From Streptomyces qinglanensis (GTDB lineage Bacteria > Actinomycetota > Actinomycetes > Streptomycetales > Streptomycetaceae): DNA of 64,000 nucleotides. Under the pieces are notes generated by a model. The model was not told where the DNA came from, searched no databases, and was given only the letters and a program-made list of their open reading frames with translations. The position numbers and the translations under genes are program-made. The DNA lies in assembly GCF_900111245.1 (NCBI RefSeq), contig NZ_FOGO01000008.1, positions 124,001 to 188,000 on the forward strand, written 5' to 3'. Shown one piece after another: positions 24,251 to 33,006 of this stretch (positions are counted from its first letter, which is position 1; every line of letters starts with the position of its first letter).

Positions 24251-27200
24251 TCAGCGCGGATACGCGCCCGGGGCCAGCTCTTCCAGCAGGGCCCGGGTGC
24301 GCGGGGGGAGGCCCCGCTCCGCGCCGTGCAGCGCGGCGGCGCGCTCCGTGACCCAGCGCACGGCCTCGTCGAAGACGGCCTGCTCCTCCGTGTCGTGCGC
24401 GGCCCGCAGCAGCGCGTCCCACAGCCGCTCGTCGGCCGAGCCGCTCCGCAGCGCTGCGTACGCCGCCTCGACCGCGGCGCCGGGTTCGCCGAACCTGAGG
24501 TGCTCGGCGCAGAGTGCCAGCCCGACCTCGGCGACGAGCAGCGGGTGCTGGGCCTCGACCGCGTCGTGGGCGAGCCACCCGTAGCGGCCCTGCGGCCGGT
24601 CGGCGAGCAGCGGTCCGCGGGCGAGATCCAGGGCTTCGGCCAGCTTCTGGCGGCGCACCTGCGCCGCCAGCCTGCTGCCGCGCTCGCCGGTGCAGCCGTG
24701 GTGCAGGGTGCGCAGCACGTCCCAGTCGGAGACGACGGAGGGGCGCAGCGCGAGCCGTCCGTCCTTGTCGGTGGAGAGCCGGGGCGTGCCGTCGGTCTCG
24801 ATGCCCAGCCAGCCACGCAGCCGTTCGACGAGCGCGTCCCGGACGTCGTCGGTGACGCCCTTGGGCCACAGCGCGGAGGCCAGCACCCGGGGGTGCACCC
24901 CGTCCCGGTTGAGCAGCAGCAGCGCCAGGGCCTCGTGCAGCAGCGCGCTGCGCGCCTCCTCGGGCGGTTCGATCCCGGTGACGTCGTAACTGCCCATGAT
25001 CCGTGCATAGACGGCCGGGCGACCGCCCTCGCTCAGGTCGACGCGGAACCCGGGGCCCCGGCCGCTCTCGGACCGCTCTCCGTCGGCGTCGGCGAACAGT
25101 TCGACCACTGCGGTGCGCAGTTCCTCGGGCAGCAGTTGGGCCCGCACCCGCAGTCCCATCCGGGGTGCGGCGAGGGTGCCCTCGGCGTCGACCGTGAACT
25201 CCCACACCGCACTGGGCAGCCGCCCGTCGGCCACCCCGACGACGAAGCCGACGCGCGGCCCCCCGCGTTCGGTGGCGAGCGCCGCCAGCCGGTGCGCCTC
25301 CTCCTCGGTGGTCTCGGCGGCGACCAGCACCACCTGGGGTGCCGCCGGCTGCGCGCCGGAGGCGGCGGGTCCCTCGGTCCGTGCGGCCTCCCGCTCGCGC
25401 AGCAGCGCCGCCACGTCGGGCAGGTGCCGCACCCGGTCGGGAGCCAGCGCGCGCAGCTCCTCGCCGAAGCCGACGAGGGTGACTCCGGTCCCCTGCGACC
25501 AGCTTCCGGTGGCGAGTTCGGCGGCGACGGAGGCCAGGACGGCGGTGCGCCGCTCCTCCTCGCCGGCGACGGACACCAGGCCGGGCACCGACTCCAGGTT
25601 GAGCAGCAGCCGCGCCTCGCCGCGCAGGCCGAGGCTGACCAGGGCCGGGTAGGGCGGCGGGCCGCTGGTGTCCACGTCGAAGCGGGTTTGCGAGCGCTGG
25701 ATGGTCCAGAAGGTGGGGCTCTGGCCGAACCGCCAGGGTGTCGGCGGCTGTCCGGCCTCCTCGGCCAGTTGCAGATGCAGATCCTGGCCGGTCAGCCAGG
25801 CCGCGTAGACGACGGGCAGCGTCCGTCCCGCCTCGGCCAGGTCCTCGGCCAGTCCGCGCAGCGCCCGGTCCAGGAACCGGACGGCGCCGGGGTCCGCTCC
25901 GGCGAGGAGCGCGTCGCGGGCCAGCGCGGCCGGGTCGGAGGGCGGTACGAAGTCGTCTCCGGTCGCGCGCCGGGACCGGCCGGTGACCGCCTTCCACAGT
26001 GCGGTCCGCCGCCGGCGCCCCAGCGCCGCCAGCACGCCCGCCGCCAGCAGCGGTGCCCCCAGCAGGGCTTCGGGGAGGCCCACCGGGCCGAGCACGCCGT
26101 CGCCGGTGTCCGCACCGGCCTCGTCCTGCGCGGGGCCGGACGAGTCGAGCCGGTTGCTCCGGTCGGCCTCCGGGATGCCGGCGTGGTCGAGGTCGGCGGC
26201 GGTGTCGTCCTCCGCGCGGTCCCCGGTACCGGTACGGCCGCCCTCGTCCCGGTCCCGGGAGCCGCCGTCGCGGTCCCGGGCATCGTCGCGGTCGCGGTCC
26301 GCCGCGCGCCGGTCGCTGCCGCCGCCGGGCGCGGAGTCGTGGGAGGAGCCGGAGTCGGTCCCGCCGGGCCGGATGTCCTCGGGCTGGGGGATGCCGGGGC
26401 CCGGAAGGCCGTCGTCGTCCGCCGAGTCCCCGAGGTCGTCGGTGCGGGTCGGTTCCCGCTCGGCCGGGGTCTCGGGGACGGACTGCCCCTGGCGGTCGGG
26501 GCTGTGCGCGTCCGGCGGGACGTCCAGCCGCTCCTCGGTGTCCGGCCGTGCCCCGGCGTCGTCCGCATCGGCGTCGGCAGCGTCGTCCGTGCCGTCACCG
26601 GTGCCGTCCGCGTCCTGGCCGGCCGGGGTGTCCCGGTCGCCGGGGGGCTGTCCGCCCGGGCCGCTGCCGTCCTCCGGGACCTCCTGGTCCGGCTTGGTGG
26701 CCGCCGGGTCCTCCGGGACGCTCGGCTGCAGTTCGGGGTCGGAGTCGTCGTCCCCGGCGCCGTCGTCGGAGGAGTCCGGCACCGGGTCGGCGTCCCGGTC
26801 GGGCGTGCCGTCGTCGGAGGGGTCCCCGTCCGGGGTGTCGCTGACCGGCGAGTCACCGCCGGGCACCCCGCTGCCGGGACCGTCATCGCCGGGCTTGTCG
26901 GTGTCGGAGCCCTCCCCGCCGGGCTCGTCGCTCTCGGACTCGCCGGGCGTGCTGGGCTCGTCCTGCTGCGGGGGCTGCTGCCGCCGGTCGCCGTGGCCGC
27001 CGCCCGCGTCGCGGCCCGGACCACTGCCCTGGTAGCGCTCGAACTGGGCACGCTCCCGCTCGCCCAGTTGCTGCGCGTCGTCCGGCATCTCGACCAGTTC
27101 GCCGCCGTGCGCGTCGGCGGGCATCTCCATGATCCAGCCGGGCCGGATGAGGCTCGCCTCGGACAGCCGGGAACCGTCCGGCTGCACCCGGTCCTTGTTG

Positions 27201-27988
27201 AGCCGGTAGATCTCCTTGTACCGCCGCCCGTCGTCCAGATGCCGTTCGGCGATCTCCCACAGCGAGTCGTGGTGCCGGCCCACCGGCGGCTGGATGCGGT
27301 AGAACTTCGTCTGCTGTGCCCGGTCCGAGGAGCCGCCCGCGGACTGCCGCCCCGCGCCGTCGCCCTTCCCCCCGGCGGCCGCCGGCACCACCGTGTCGCC
27401 GCTCCCGCCCATGACGTGCGCACCGCCGCCGCCCGTCAGCGCGTCGGATCCGGCCGACTGCTGCCCCGGCAGGAGCTGTGCACTGGCCACGGTCTGCGCG
27501 GGCTGGTGCGGCTGGACGGTGTGGCCGAGCTGGGCCAGTCCGGGCGCGAAGCTCGCCGTGCTGGAGCCCAGCAGCAGCACCGCGGTGACCAGTTGCCGGG
27601 CCAGCAGTTGGCTCGGGCCCGCACCCGGCACCCGGGCCGGCAGACCCACCCCGGAGAGCGCGCCCTTCACCTCGACCAGCACGCAGGCGGTGAACTGTGC
27701 CCAGGCCAGCCAGACGACGACCGTCAGGACGTCGATGAAGACCCCGGCGCTCACCTCGTCCCGCAGCATGTCCAGCGTCGGCATCCGGTGCGGCAGCGGC
27801 CAGCCGATGAAGTACGCCAGCGCCGCGGGCACCCCGGCCACCAGCGCGGCCAGCGCGAGGAACGCGCCGCACGCCTTGAGCAGGTCTCCGAACGTGCGGC
27901 GGGTGCGCACGGAGACAGGCGTGCGCGAGCGCGCACGGGACCTGGACCCGCCGGGGGCCGGTGCCGGTGTCGAACTGCGGCGCGCCAT
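24251..27988 (-). CDS. Membrane-bound LysM-BTAD regulator-like protein of the Tad locus
   Basis: 1245 residues. Three TM segments lie in residues 35-155 (FLALAALVAGVPAALAYFIG; FIDVLTVVVWLAWAQFTACV; LVTAVLLLGSSTASF). A LysM-like segment follows near 230-290 (DSLWEIAERHLDDGRRYKEI then YRLNKDRVQPDGS), then a 300-residue Asp/Ser/Gly/Pro-rich tether and a fourth TM near 640 (LLGAPLLAAGVLAALG). The cytoplasmic C-terminal third has a winged helix near 1005-1060 (LLHEALALLLLNRDGVHPRV) and a BTAD/TPR-like end. BTAD domains are typical of SARP regulators; here the protein is a membrane fusion. Role is inferred: signalling between wall or pilus and gene expression, or pilus assembly scaffold. Confidence 0.83.
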   Translation of the reverse strand: MARRSSTPAPAPGGSRSRARSRTPVSVRTRRTFGDLLKACGAFLALAALVAGVPAALAYFIGWPLPHRMPTLDMLRDEVSAGVFIDVLTVVVWLAWAQFTACVLVEVKGALSGVGLPARVPGAGPSQLLARQLVTAVLLLGSSTASFAPGLAQLGHTVQPHQPAQTVASAQLLPGQQSAGSDALTGGGGAHVMGGSGDTVVPAAAGGKGDGAGRQSAGGSSDRAQQTKFYRIQPPVGRHHDSLWEIAERHLDDGRRYKEIYRLNKDRVQPDGSRLSEASLIRPGWIMEMPADAHGGELVEMPDDAQQLGERERAQFERYQGSGPGRDAGGGHGDRRQQPPQQDEPSTPGESESDEPGGEGSDTDKPGDDGPGSGVPGGDSPVSDTPDGDPSDDGTPDRDADPVPDSSDDGAGDDDSDPELQPSVPEDPAATKPDQEVPEDGSGPGGQPPGDRDTPAGQDADGTGDGTDDAADADADDAGARPDTEERLDVPPDAHSPDRQGQSVPETPAEREPTRTDDLGDSADDDGLPGPGIPQPEDIRPGGTDSGSSHDSAPGGGSDRRAADRDRDDARDRDGGSRDRDEGGRTGTGDRAEDDTAADLDHAGIPEADRSNRLDSSGPAQDEAGADTGDGVLGPVGLPEALLGAPLLAAGVLAALGRRRRTALWKAVTGRSRRATGDDFVPPSDPAALARDALLAGADPGAVRFLDRALRGLAEDLAEAGRTLPVVYAAWLTGQDLHLQLAEEAGQPPTPWRFGQSPTFWTIQRSQTRFDVDTSGPPPYPALVSLGLRGEARLLLNLESVPGLVSVAGEEERRTAVLASVAAELATGSWSQGTGVTLVGFGEELRALAPDRVRHLPDVAALLREREAARTEGPAASGAQPAAPQVVLVAAETTEEEAHRLAALATERGGPRVGFVVGVADGRLPSAVWEFTVDAEGTLAAPRMGLRVRAQLLPEELRTAVVELFADADGERSESGRGPGFRVDLSEGGRPAVYARIMGSYDVTGIEPPEEARSALLHEALALLLLNRDGVHPRVLASALWPKGVTDDVRDALVERLRGWLGIETDGTPRLSTDKDGRLALRPSVVSDWDVLRTLHHGCTGERGSRLAAQVRRQKLAEALDLARGPLLADRPQGRYGWLAHDAVEAQHPLLVAEVGLALCAEHLRFGEPGAAVEAAYAALRSGSADERLWDALLRAAHDTEEQAVFDEAVRWVTERAAALHGAERGLPPRTRALLEELAPGAYPR

Positions 27989-28049
27989 GTCGTGTGCTCC
28001 CAGAGTGAGAAGTGCGGACGTGGAGGAGGGGGGCGGTCGCGCGGACCGG

Positions 28050-28529
28050 TCACCCGGTCACGGACTCCGCCGTCGCCGTGCCGTGGACGGTGAGCGGTGC
28101 GCTGTAGAACAGCCCGGTCAGGACCGGGCGGTAGGTGAGCCGGATGCGGACCCGGACCTGCTGGGCGCTGGCGGAGACGCAGCCGGAGGCTGCCACGTCG
28201 GCCGCCGAGAGGCCGGAGCGGGTGGCGAACTCGTGGACCCGCGCGCCGCAGTTCTCGTAGTTGATGGGGGCGCTGTTGCCCTGACTGGCGCGCAGCGCCT
28301 CCTCGTCGATGTCCTGCGCAGCGTAGCGGGCGGCCTGTTCGGCGATGTCGGCGGCGCGCTCGCGCTGCGAGATGGACAGTCCGCCGTCCACCACGAACGC
28401 GGCCAGCGCCATGAACAGCAGCGCGAACATGATGACCGCCGCCGCGCCGGAGCCGCGGTCGTCGCAGGCCGCCTCCCTGGCCCGCAGCCAGGCAGCGGCC
28501 CGCTCGCGGGTCGCCGCGCGCCGGCTCAT
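28050..28529 (-). CDS. TadG-like pilus-locus membrane protein
   Basis: 159 residues. One N-terminal TM segment (AVIMFALLFMALAAFVVDGG) preceded by DDRGSGAAA, then an extracytoplasmic region with ISQRERAADIAEQAARYAAQ, the TadG_N pattern, and a C-terminal beta-rich part with two Cys. Its ATG overlaps the stop of the upstream TadE gene. Lacks the Glu at +5 seen in the two TadE proteins, so probably not processed as a pseudopilin. Confidence 0.82.
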   Translation of the reverse strand: MSRRAATRERAAAWLRAREAACDDRGSGAAAVIMFALLFMALAAFVVDGGLSISQRERAADIAEQAARYAAQDIDEEALRASQGNSAPINYENCGARVHEFATRSGLSAADVAASGCVSASAQQVRVRIRLTYRPVLTGLFYSAPLTVHGTATAESVTG

Positions 28530-28948
28530 CCGGTCCTCCGGTAGGGGTCGATCGGCGAACTGGACCGGCCCGAGATGTCCTTGGCGATGTCCAGCCCGAG
28601 CATGTCCAGACCGCGCACCCGGCAGCTCACCTCGACGGTGAACAGCCCGCCGGAGCGGTAGTCGCTGCCCGCGTCGCGTACGGTCACGTCCCCCGCGCAG
28701 GTGCCCTTGAGAGTGGCGGTTGCGGCCTGCTGCGCGGCAGTCATCGCCGCGGCGTGGCTGCCGTGCTGGAGCGATCCGGCCCGCGCCGCGTCCCGGGCGG
28801 CGCCGTCGACCGCGCCGCGGCCGTCCACGAGCTGCCCGAAGGCGACCAGCACGAGGATGAACAGGATCATCACCGGGGCCAGGACGACGACCTCGATCGT
28901 CGAGAGCCCCGCGTCGCTGCTCCACGTGCGGTTCGTCCTCCGTCTCAT
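28526..28948 (-). CDS. TadE-like minor pseudopilin
   Basis: 140 residues. N-terminus has the prepilin-like motif AGLSTIEVVVLAPVMILFIL with Gly(-1) and Glu(+5), a TM/assembly helix, then FGQLVDGRGAVDGAARDAAR and an extracytoplasmic domain with Cys in TCAG and VSCRVRG. Start overlaps the stop of the preceding TadE gene (TGATG). Member of the Flp/Tad pilus tip or assembly set. Confidence 0.86.
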   Translation of the reverse strand: MRRRTNRTWSSDAGLSTIEVVVLAPVMILFILVLVAFGQLVDGRGAVDGAARDAARAGSLQHGSHAAAMTAAQQAATATLKGTCAGDVTVRDAGSDYRSGGLFTVEVSCRVRGLDMLGLDIAKDISGRSSSPIDPYRRTG

Positions 28949-29403
28949 CAGCCGCCCCCGTCCGGCACGAACCGCTCCATCGGGCCCTGGGAGATCGCGT
29001 ACACGTCCATGTCCAGGCCGGGGAAGACCGAGGGCACCCGGGCCCGGATCTCCACTCCGACGGTGTTGTCGCGCGGGCCGAGCAGCTTCACGTCAGGGTC
29101 GAGGATCAACTCCGGGCCGAGCTGCTGGATGTAGGAGCCGGAGGTCTCCCGCGCCTTGGCGCGCCAGCCGCCCGGATCGGCGTCGGCCTCCTGCCGGGCC
29201 TTGCGCGCTCCGGCCTGGGCCGCCGCCTGCGCCACGTGGTCCGCGAAGAAGTACAGCGCGAACTGCACCGTCGCGAAGATCAGGAAGAACAGCACCGGGG
29301 TCAGGAGCACGAACTCGATGGCAGTCATGCCGCTCTCGCCGCGCTGGGAGGCAGCCTCCCATCTGCGGCGTGCCCATCCGGCCGGCCGTTCCTGCGCTCT
29401 CAC
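28948..29403 (-). CDS. TadE-like minor pseudopilin
   Basis: 151 residues. Prepilin motif GESGMTAIEFVLLTPVLFFL (Gly -1, Glu +5), then a hydrophobic stretch, and VAQAAAQAGARKARQEADAD, typical of TadE. The GTG at 29403 has AGGAG 8 bp upstream and is preferred over a GTG 9 bp further up that would overlap this site. Confidence 0.86.
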   Translation of the reverse strand: MRAQERPAGWARRRWEAASQRGESGMTAIEFVLLTPVLFFLIFATVQFALYFFADHVAQAAAQAGARKARQEADADPGGWRAKARETSGSYIQQLGPELILDPDVKLLGPRDNTVGVEIRARVPSVFPGLDMDVYAISQGPMERFVPDGGG

Positions 29404-29446
29404 CGCTGCCACTCCTACGTGCGGGTGCTGTCCTGGTCCGCTCCTC

Positions 29447-29698
29447 CTAGCAGGTGCCCTTCTCGTCGGCGCCGTCGATGCAGTCCTTGACCTTGTTGGC
29501 GCCGTCGCTCAGCGCCATGTTGATGATGGCGGCGACCACGCCGACGATGGCCACCACCACCGCGGAGATGATCACCCACTCCACAGCGGAGGCACCGCGG
29601 TCCAGCTCACCGGAGCGGGCGCGCTGGACGCGGCCGCGCAGGAAGGTGACGAGGAAATCGACGGCGGGGTGACTGATCGAGCGAAGCGGATTCGGCAT
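29447..29698 (-). CDS. flp: Flp-type major pilin
   Basis: 83 residues. The leader is 30-36 residues long, and cleavage is expected at G/ASAVEW with Glu at +5. The mature pilin is short, with the hydrophobic assembly helix VIISAVVVAIVGVVAAIINM and a small exposed tail ending CIDGADEKGTC. The two Cys can form a disulfide, unusual for very small Flp pilins. Gene lies between TadE and TadC in the same orientation with 44-bp gaps on either side, which would allow higher separate expression. Confidence 0.88.
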   Translation of the reverse strand: MPNPLRSISHPAVDFLVTFLRGRVQRARSGELDRGASAVEWVIISAVVVAIVGVVAAIINMALSDGANKVKDCIDGADEKGTC

Positions 29699-29742
29699 CG
29701 GGCTCAGTCCTTTCTTGGTCTTCGAGTGAGGGTCGGGAGGCG

Positions 29743-30672
29743 TCAGATCTGGAAGACGCGCATGGCCGCTGGATAGATGAGGAAGACGAGGAAGCCCGCA
29801 CAGAGCATCAGTTGGGCCACGAGCATCGACTGGGACTTCTCACCCGCGCTGCCCTCGATCTCGGCCAGTTCGCGGTGCCGCATCGTCTCCGCGCGCGAGG
29901 CGAGCGAGGCGCGCACCTTGGCGCCGTCGTCGGCGACCAGTGCCAAGGATGCCGACATGTCCTTGAGTTCGTCGACCCCCAGTCGGGCACCGAGGTCGCC
30001 GAGCGCCGCCCACTGGCTCTGCCCCGTGATCCGCGCGTCGGCCAGCGTGTCGCGGATCCGGCGCAGCGCCCAGCCGTCGCTGACCTCGCTGGCCGCCTTC
30101 AGCGCCTCGGGGAGTCCGCGGCCGCCCGCCAGGTTCATGGCCACCAGGTCGAGGTAGGCGCCGACCACCCGGCGCAGGTCGCGGCGCTTGGCCGCGGCGT
30201 CCCGGCGCACCTCCAGATCCGGCAGCATGAAGAACACCACCGCGCAGAGCAGCGCGAGCCACAGCGGGATCAGCGGGCTGCGGCCGAACCCGATCAGCCA
30301 GCCGATCGAGAACAGGAACGGCCCGAAGAACAGCCCCGCGGCACCCAGCAGCACCTTCGTCGCGAGGAACTTCTCCCAACTGCGCTCCAGCACCTCCAGG
30401 TCGGAGCGGAGGCTGCGCTGCTCCCAGCCCTGCCGCAGATACAGTTCGGCGACCCGGGCGCCGATCCGCGCGCGGAGGGCGGCGACCCGTCCGCTCTCTT
30501 CCGGAGTGCCCTGCGCACCCTGCTGGTGTGCGGCGGCGCGGGCGCGCAGCGCGTCGATCTCGGCGACGGAGGCGACGGTGCTCCGCTTGCCGGGGGCCAG
30601 TGCTCTGACGAGCAGGAACAGGCCCAGACCGACGAGCGCGCCGGTGAGTGCGGTGAGAGTGAAGGGGGTCAT
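29743..30672 (-). CDS. tadC: Type II secretion F-domain protein (TadC)
   Basis: 309 residues. N-terminal TM (LTALTGALVGLGLFLLVRAL), two TMs in the middle (LLGAAGLFFGPFLFSIGWLI; LIPLWLALLCAVVFFMLPDL), the GspF-like helical domain (YLDLVAMNLAGGRGLPEALK) and a last TM (LVAQLMLCAGFLVFLIYPAA). Inner-membrane platform for the pilus. Start overlaps the TadB stop (ATGA). Confidence 0.9.
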   Translation of the reverse strand: MTPFTLTALTGALVGLGLFLLVRALAPGKRSTVASVAEIDALRARAAAHQQGAQGTPEESGRVAALRARIGARVAELYLRQGWEQRSLRSDLEVLERSWEKFLATKVLLGAAGLFFGPFLFSIGWLIGFGRSPLIPLWLALLCAVVFFMLPDLEVRRDAAAKRRDLRRVVGAYLDLVAMNLAGGRGLPEALKAASEVSDGWALRRIRDTLADARITGQSQWAALGDLGARLGVDELKDMSASLALVADDGAKVRASLASRAETMRHRELAEIEGSAGEKSQSMLVAQLMLCAGFLVFLIYPAAMRVFQI

Positions 30673-31688
30673 CGGCCCGGTACCTCCGCTCCGGCGCCGG
30701 CGGCGCCCGGCCCGGCGGGCGGTCCGCCGGGCCCCGGGGCGCCGGGCCCCGGCGCCCCGGCACTCTGGCCCGGACGGCCCGTACGGGGTCCGGCCGCCTG
30801 CGGGTCGGCGCGGACCAGGAACCGCTCCGGGGTCTCGATCTGCGACAGCTTGCGCAGCCACCAGAAGCCGCAGGCGAACATGGCGCACACGGCGGCCAGT
30901 ACGACCTGGCCCAGCGGGGTGCCGTAGGGCGCGACGAAGTCCCGGTTGAAGACGGCGAGGCCCAGGACGAAGGCCACGCTGACCCCGACGACGATCTGCA
31001 CGCTGCGCCGGGTGGAGGCGCGCTGCGCCATCACCCGCTGCCGCATGTCGACCTCCTCGCGCGCCGACTTGGCGAGGGCGCCCAGTACCTCGCGCAGACC
31101 GGGGCCGCGCAGCCGGGAGTTGAGGATGAGCGCGGCGACGACGATGTCGGCCGACGGGTCGTCCAGCTCGTCCGCCAGGTTCTGCAGCGCGGTGGGCAGC
31201 GGGGTGCGGGCCCGCAGCCGGTCGATGAGCGCGTCCAGATGCGGGCGGAGCGAGGGGGCGGCCGCGCGGGCCGAGGCGGGGATGGCCTGTTCGAGGCCGA
31301 CGGCCCCGGCGATGGTGTCGCGCAGCGACTCCGTCCACGCGGCCAGCGCCTCCACCCGCTTCATCGCGGCGCGCTCCTCGGCCGCACCGCCGAAGAGCCG
31401 GTCCCACAGGAAGACCAGCACTCCGGTGGCGATCGCCGCGACCGGCCAGCGGGTCAGCAGCAGCACCAGCACCGCGGCGCACACCGCGATCGACCCGCGC
31501 CGGCTCATGAACCGGGCCAGTTCGGCGGCGCGCCTGCCCGCGTCCCGCTGCTCGTCCGGCGCCTTGGCCGGCAGCCCGCGCAGCGCGACGATCAGCAGCG
31601 CGATGCCGCCGCCGACGGCGACGCCGCAGAGGAGCGCATAGAGGGTGGACAGGGCGAAGATGCCGCCCGTACCGCCGCTCACAGGCAC
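30669..31688 (-). CDS. tadB: Type II secretion F-domain protein (TadB)
   Basis: 339 residues. TM near 10-35, another at IAVCAAVLVLLLTRWPVAAI, then the T2SSF domain (WTESLRDTIAGAVGLEQAIP; SRLRGPGLREVLGALAKSAR) and C-terminal TMs. The last 45 residues are a Gly/Pro/Ala-rich tail (PGAPGPGGPPAGPG). GTG at 31688 begins 4 bp after the TadA stop. Confidence 0.9.
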   Translation of the reverse strand: MPVSGGTGGIFALSTLYALLCGVAVGGGIALLIVALRGLPAKAPDEQRDAGRRAAELARFMSRRGSIAVCAAVLVLLLTRWPVAAIATGVLVFLWDRLFGGAAEERAAMKRVEALAAWTESLRDTIAGAVGLEQAIPASARAAAPSLRPHLDALIDRLRARTPLPTALQNLADELDDPSADIVVAALILNSRLRGPGLREVLGALAKSAREEVDMRQRVMAQRASTRRSVQIVVGVSVAFVLGLAVFNRDFVAPYGTPLGQVVLAAVCAMFACGFWWLRKLSQIETPERFLVRADPQAAGPRTGRPGQSAGAPGPGAPGPGGPPAGPGAAGAGAEVPGR

Positions 31689-31692
31689 GGTC

Positions 31693-33006
31693 TCACCCCC
31701 AGTTCCCGGTCGGCTGGTATCCGTGTGCGGCCAGCTCCTGGGCGCAGGAGACCGGCGCGTGCGCCAGCAGCCGTCCGTCCGGGGCCTCGGCGAACACCTC
31801 GCTGGAGAGCACCCGGCCGTCCACGCCGTTGATCTCCCGTACGGAGGTGACCGAGCGGGACAGCCGCCCGCCGCTGGCGAAGGCGTTGCGGCGTTCGACG
31901 AAGACGACGAAGTTGATGGCCCCGGCGATCAGCATCTGGGTGGCCTCGATGGGCAGCCGCTCGGTGGCCTGGAGCGCGTAGGTGGAGATGCGGTTGAAGA
32001 CCTCGCTGGAGCTGTTGGCGTGGATGGTGGACAGCGAGCCGTCGTTGCCCTGGGACATGGCGTTGAGCATGGTGACGATCTCGTCGCCGAGCACCTCGCC
32101 GACGATCACCCGGGAGGGGTTCATCCGCAGTGAGCGGCGGACCAGTTCGGCCATGCTGATGGTGCCCTGGCCCTCGGAGTTGGGCAGCCGCTCCTCGAAC
32201 GCGACCACGTTGGGGTGCAGTTCGGGGAACTGGTCCAGACCGAGCTCCAGCGCCCGCTCCACGGTGATCAGCCGCTCGGGCGGGGGGATCTCGTTGGCGA
32301 GGGCGCGCAGCAGCGTCGTCTTGCCCGCGTTGGTCGCTCCCGCGATCATGACGTTCTTGCGGGCTCGTACGGCCGCCGTCAGGAAGCTGCCCAGCTCGGG
32401 CGTGAGGGTGCCGTTGCCCACCAGGTCGGAGACGAAGACCTTGCCCATCCGGGCCCGCCGGATGGACAGTGCGGGCCGCCGGGTGACGTCCATGACGGCG
32501 GAGAGCCGGGAACCGTCCGGCAGCCGCAGGTCCAACTGCGGGTTGGCGGAGTCGAAGGGGCGGGAGGAGAGGCCGGAGTAGGCGCCGAGTATCTGGATGA
32601 GTTCGATCAGTTCCTCGTCCGACTCGGCGACCGCCTCGCCCCGCACCTCGCGGCCGTCGGCATAGCCGACGAAGACCTGGTCGTAGCCGTTGACGTCGAT
32701 GTTCTCGACCTCGGGGTCGTCGAGCAGCGGCTGGAGCCGTCCGACGCCGAACAGCGCGGCGTGCACGGCTGCCGCGTACGCCTCCTCGGACTGCGCGTCC
32801 AGCGGGGTGCGGCCGGAGGTGATCTCGGTGCGCGCGTGTTCCTCGAGGATCTGCGCGATCACCGCGCGCGCGAACTGCCGCTCGTCCTCGGCGGACATCG
32901 CCGCCACGCCGGACGCCTGGTCCATGCGGCGCTGTTCGGCGATGCGGTCCCCGGCCTCCTGCCGGAATCGCTTCACCAGTTGGTGGTCGACCATGCTCGC
33001 GCTCAT
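31693..33006 (-). CDS. tadA: Pilus assembly ATPase TadA/CpaF
   Basis: 437 residues. VirB11/GspE-type ATPase: Walker A MIAGATNAGKTTLLRALANE, Asp box ERALELGLDQFPELHPNVVA, Walker B NPSRVIVGEVLGDEIVTMLN and His box GNDGSLSTIHANSSSEVF. Powers pilin assembly from the cytoplasm. N-terminal helical part (residues 1-120) fits CpaF. The ATG overlaps the CpaE stop. Confidence 0.94.
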   Translation of the reverse strand: MSASMVDHQLVKRFRQEAGDRIAEQRRMDQASGVAAMSAEDERQFARAVIAQILEEHARTEITSGRTPLDAQSEEAYAAAVHAALFGVGRLQPLLDDPEVENIDVNGYDQVFVGYADGREVRGEAVAESDEELIELIQILGAYSGLSSRPFDSANPQLDLRLPDGSRLSAVMDVTRRPALSIRRARMGKVFVSDLVGNGTLTPELGSFLTAAVRARKNVMIAGATNAGKTTLLRALANEIPPPERLITVERALELGLDQFPELHPNVVAFEERLPNSEGQGTISMAELVRRSLRMNPSRVIVGEVLGDEIVTMLNAMSQGNDGSLSTIHANSSSEVFNRISTYALQATERLPIEATQMLIAGAINFVVFVERRNAFASGGRLSRSVTSVREINGVDGRVLSSEVFAEAPDGRLLAHAPVSCAQELAAHGYQPTGNWG

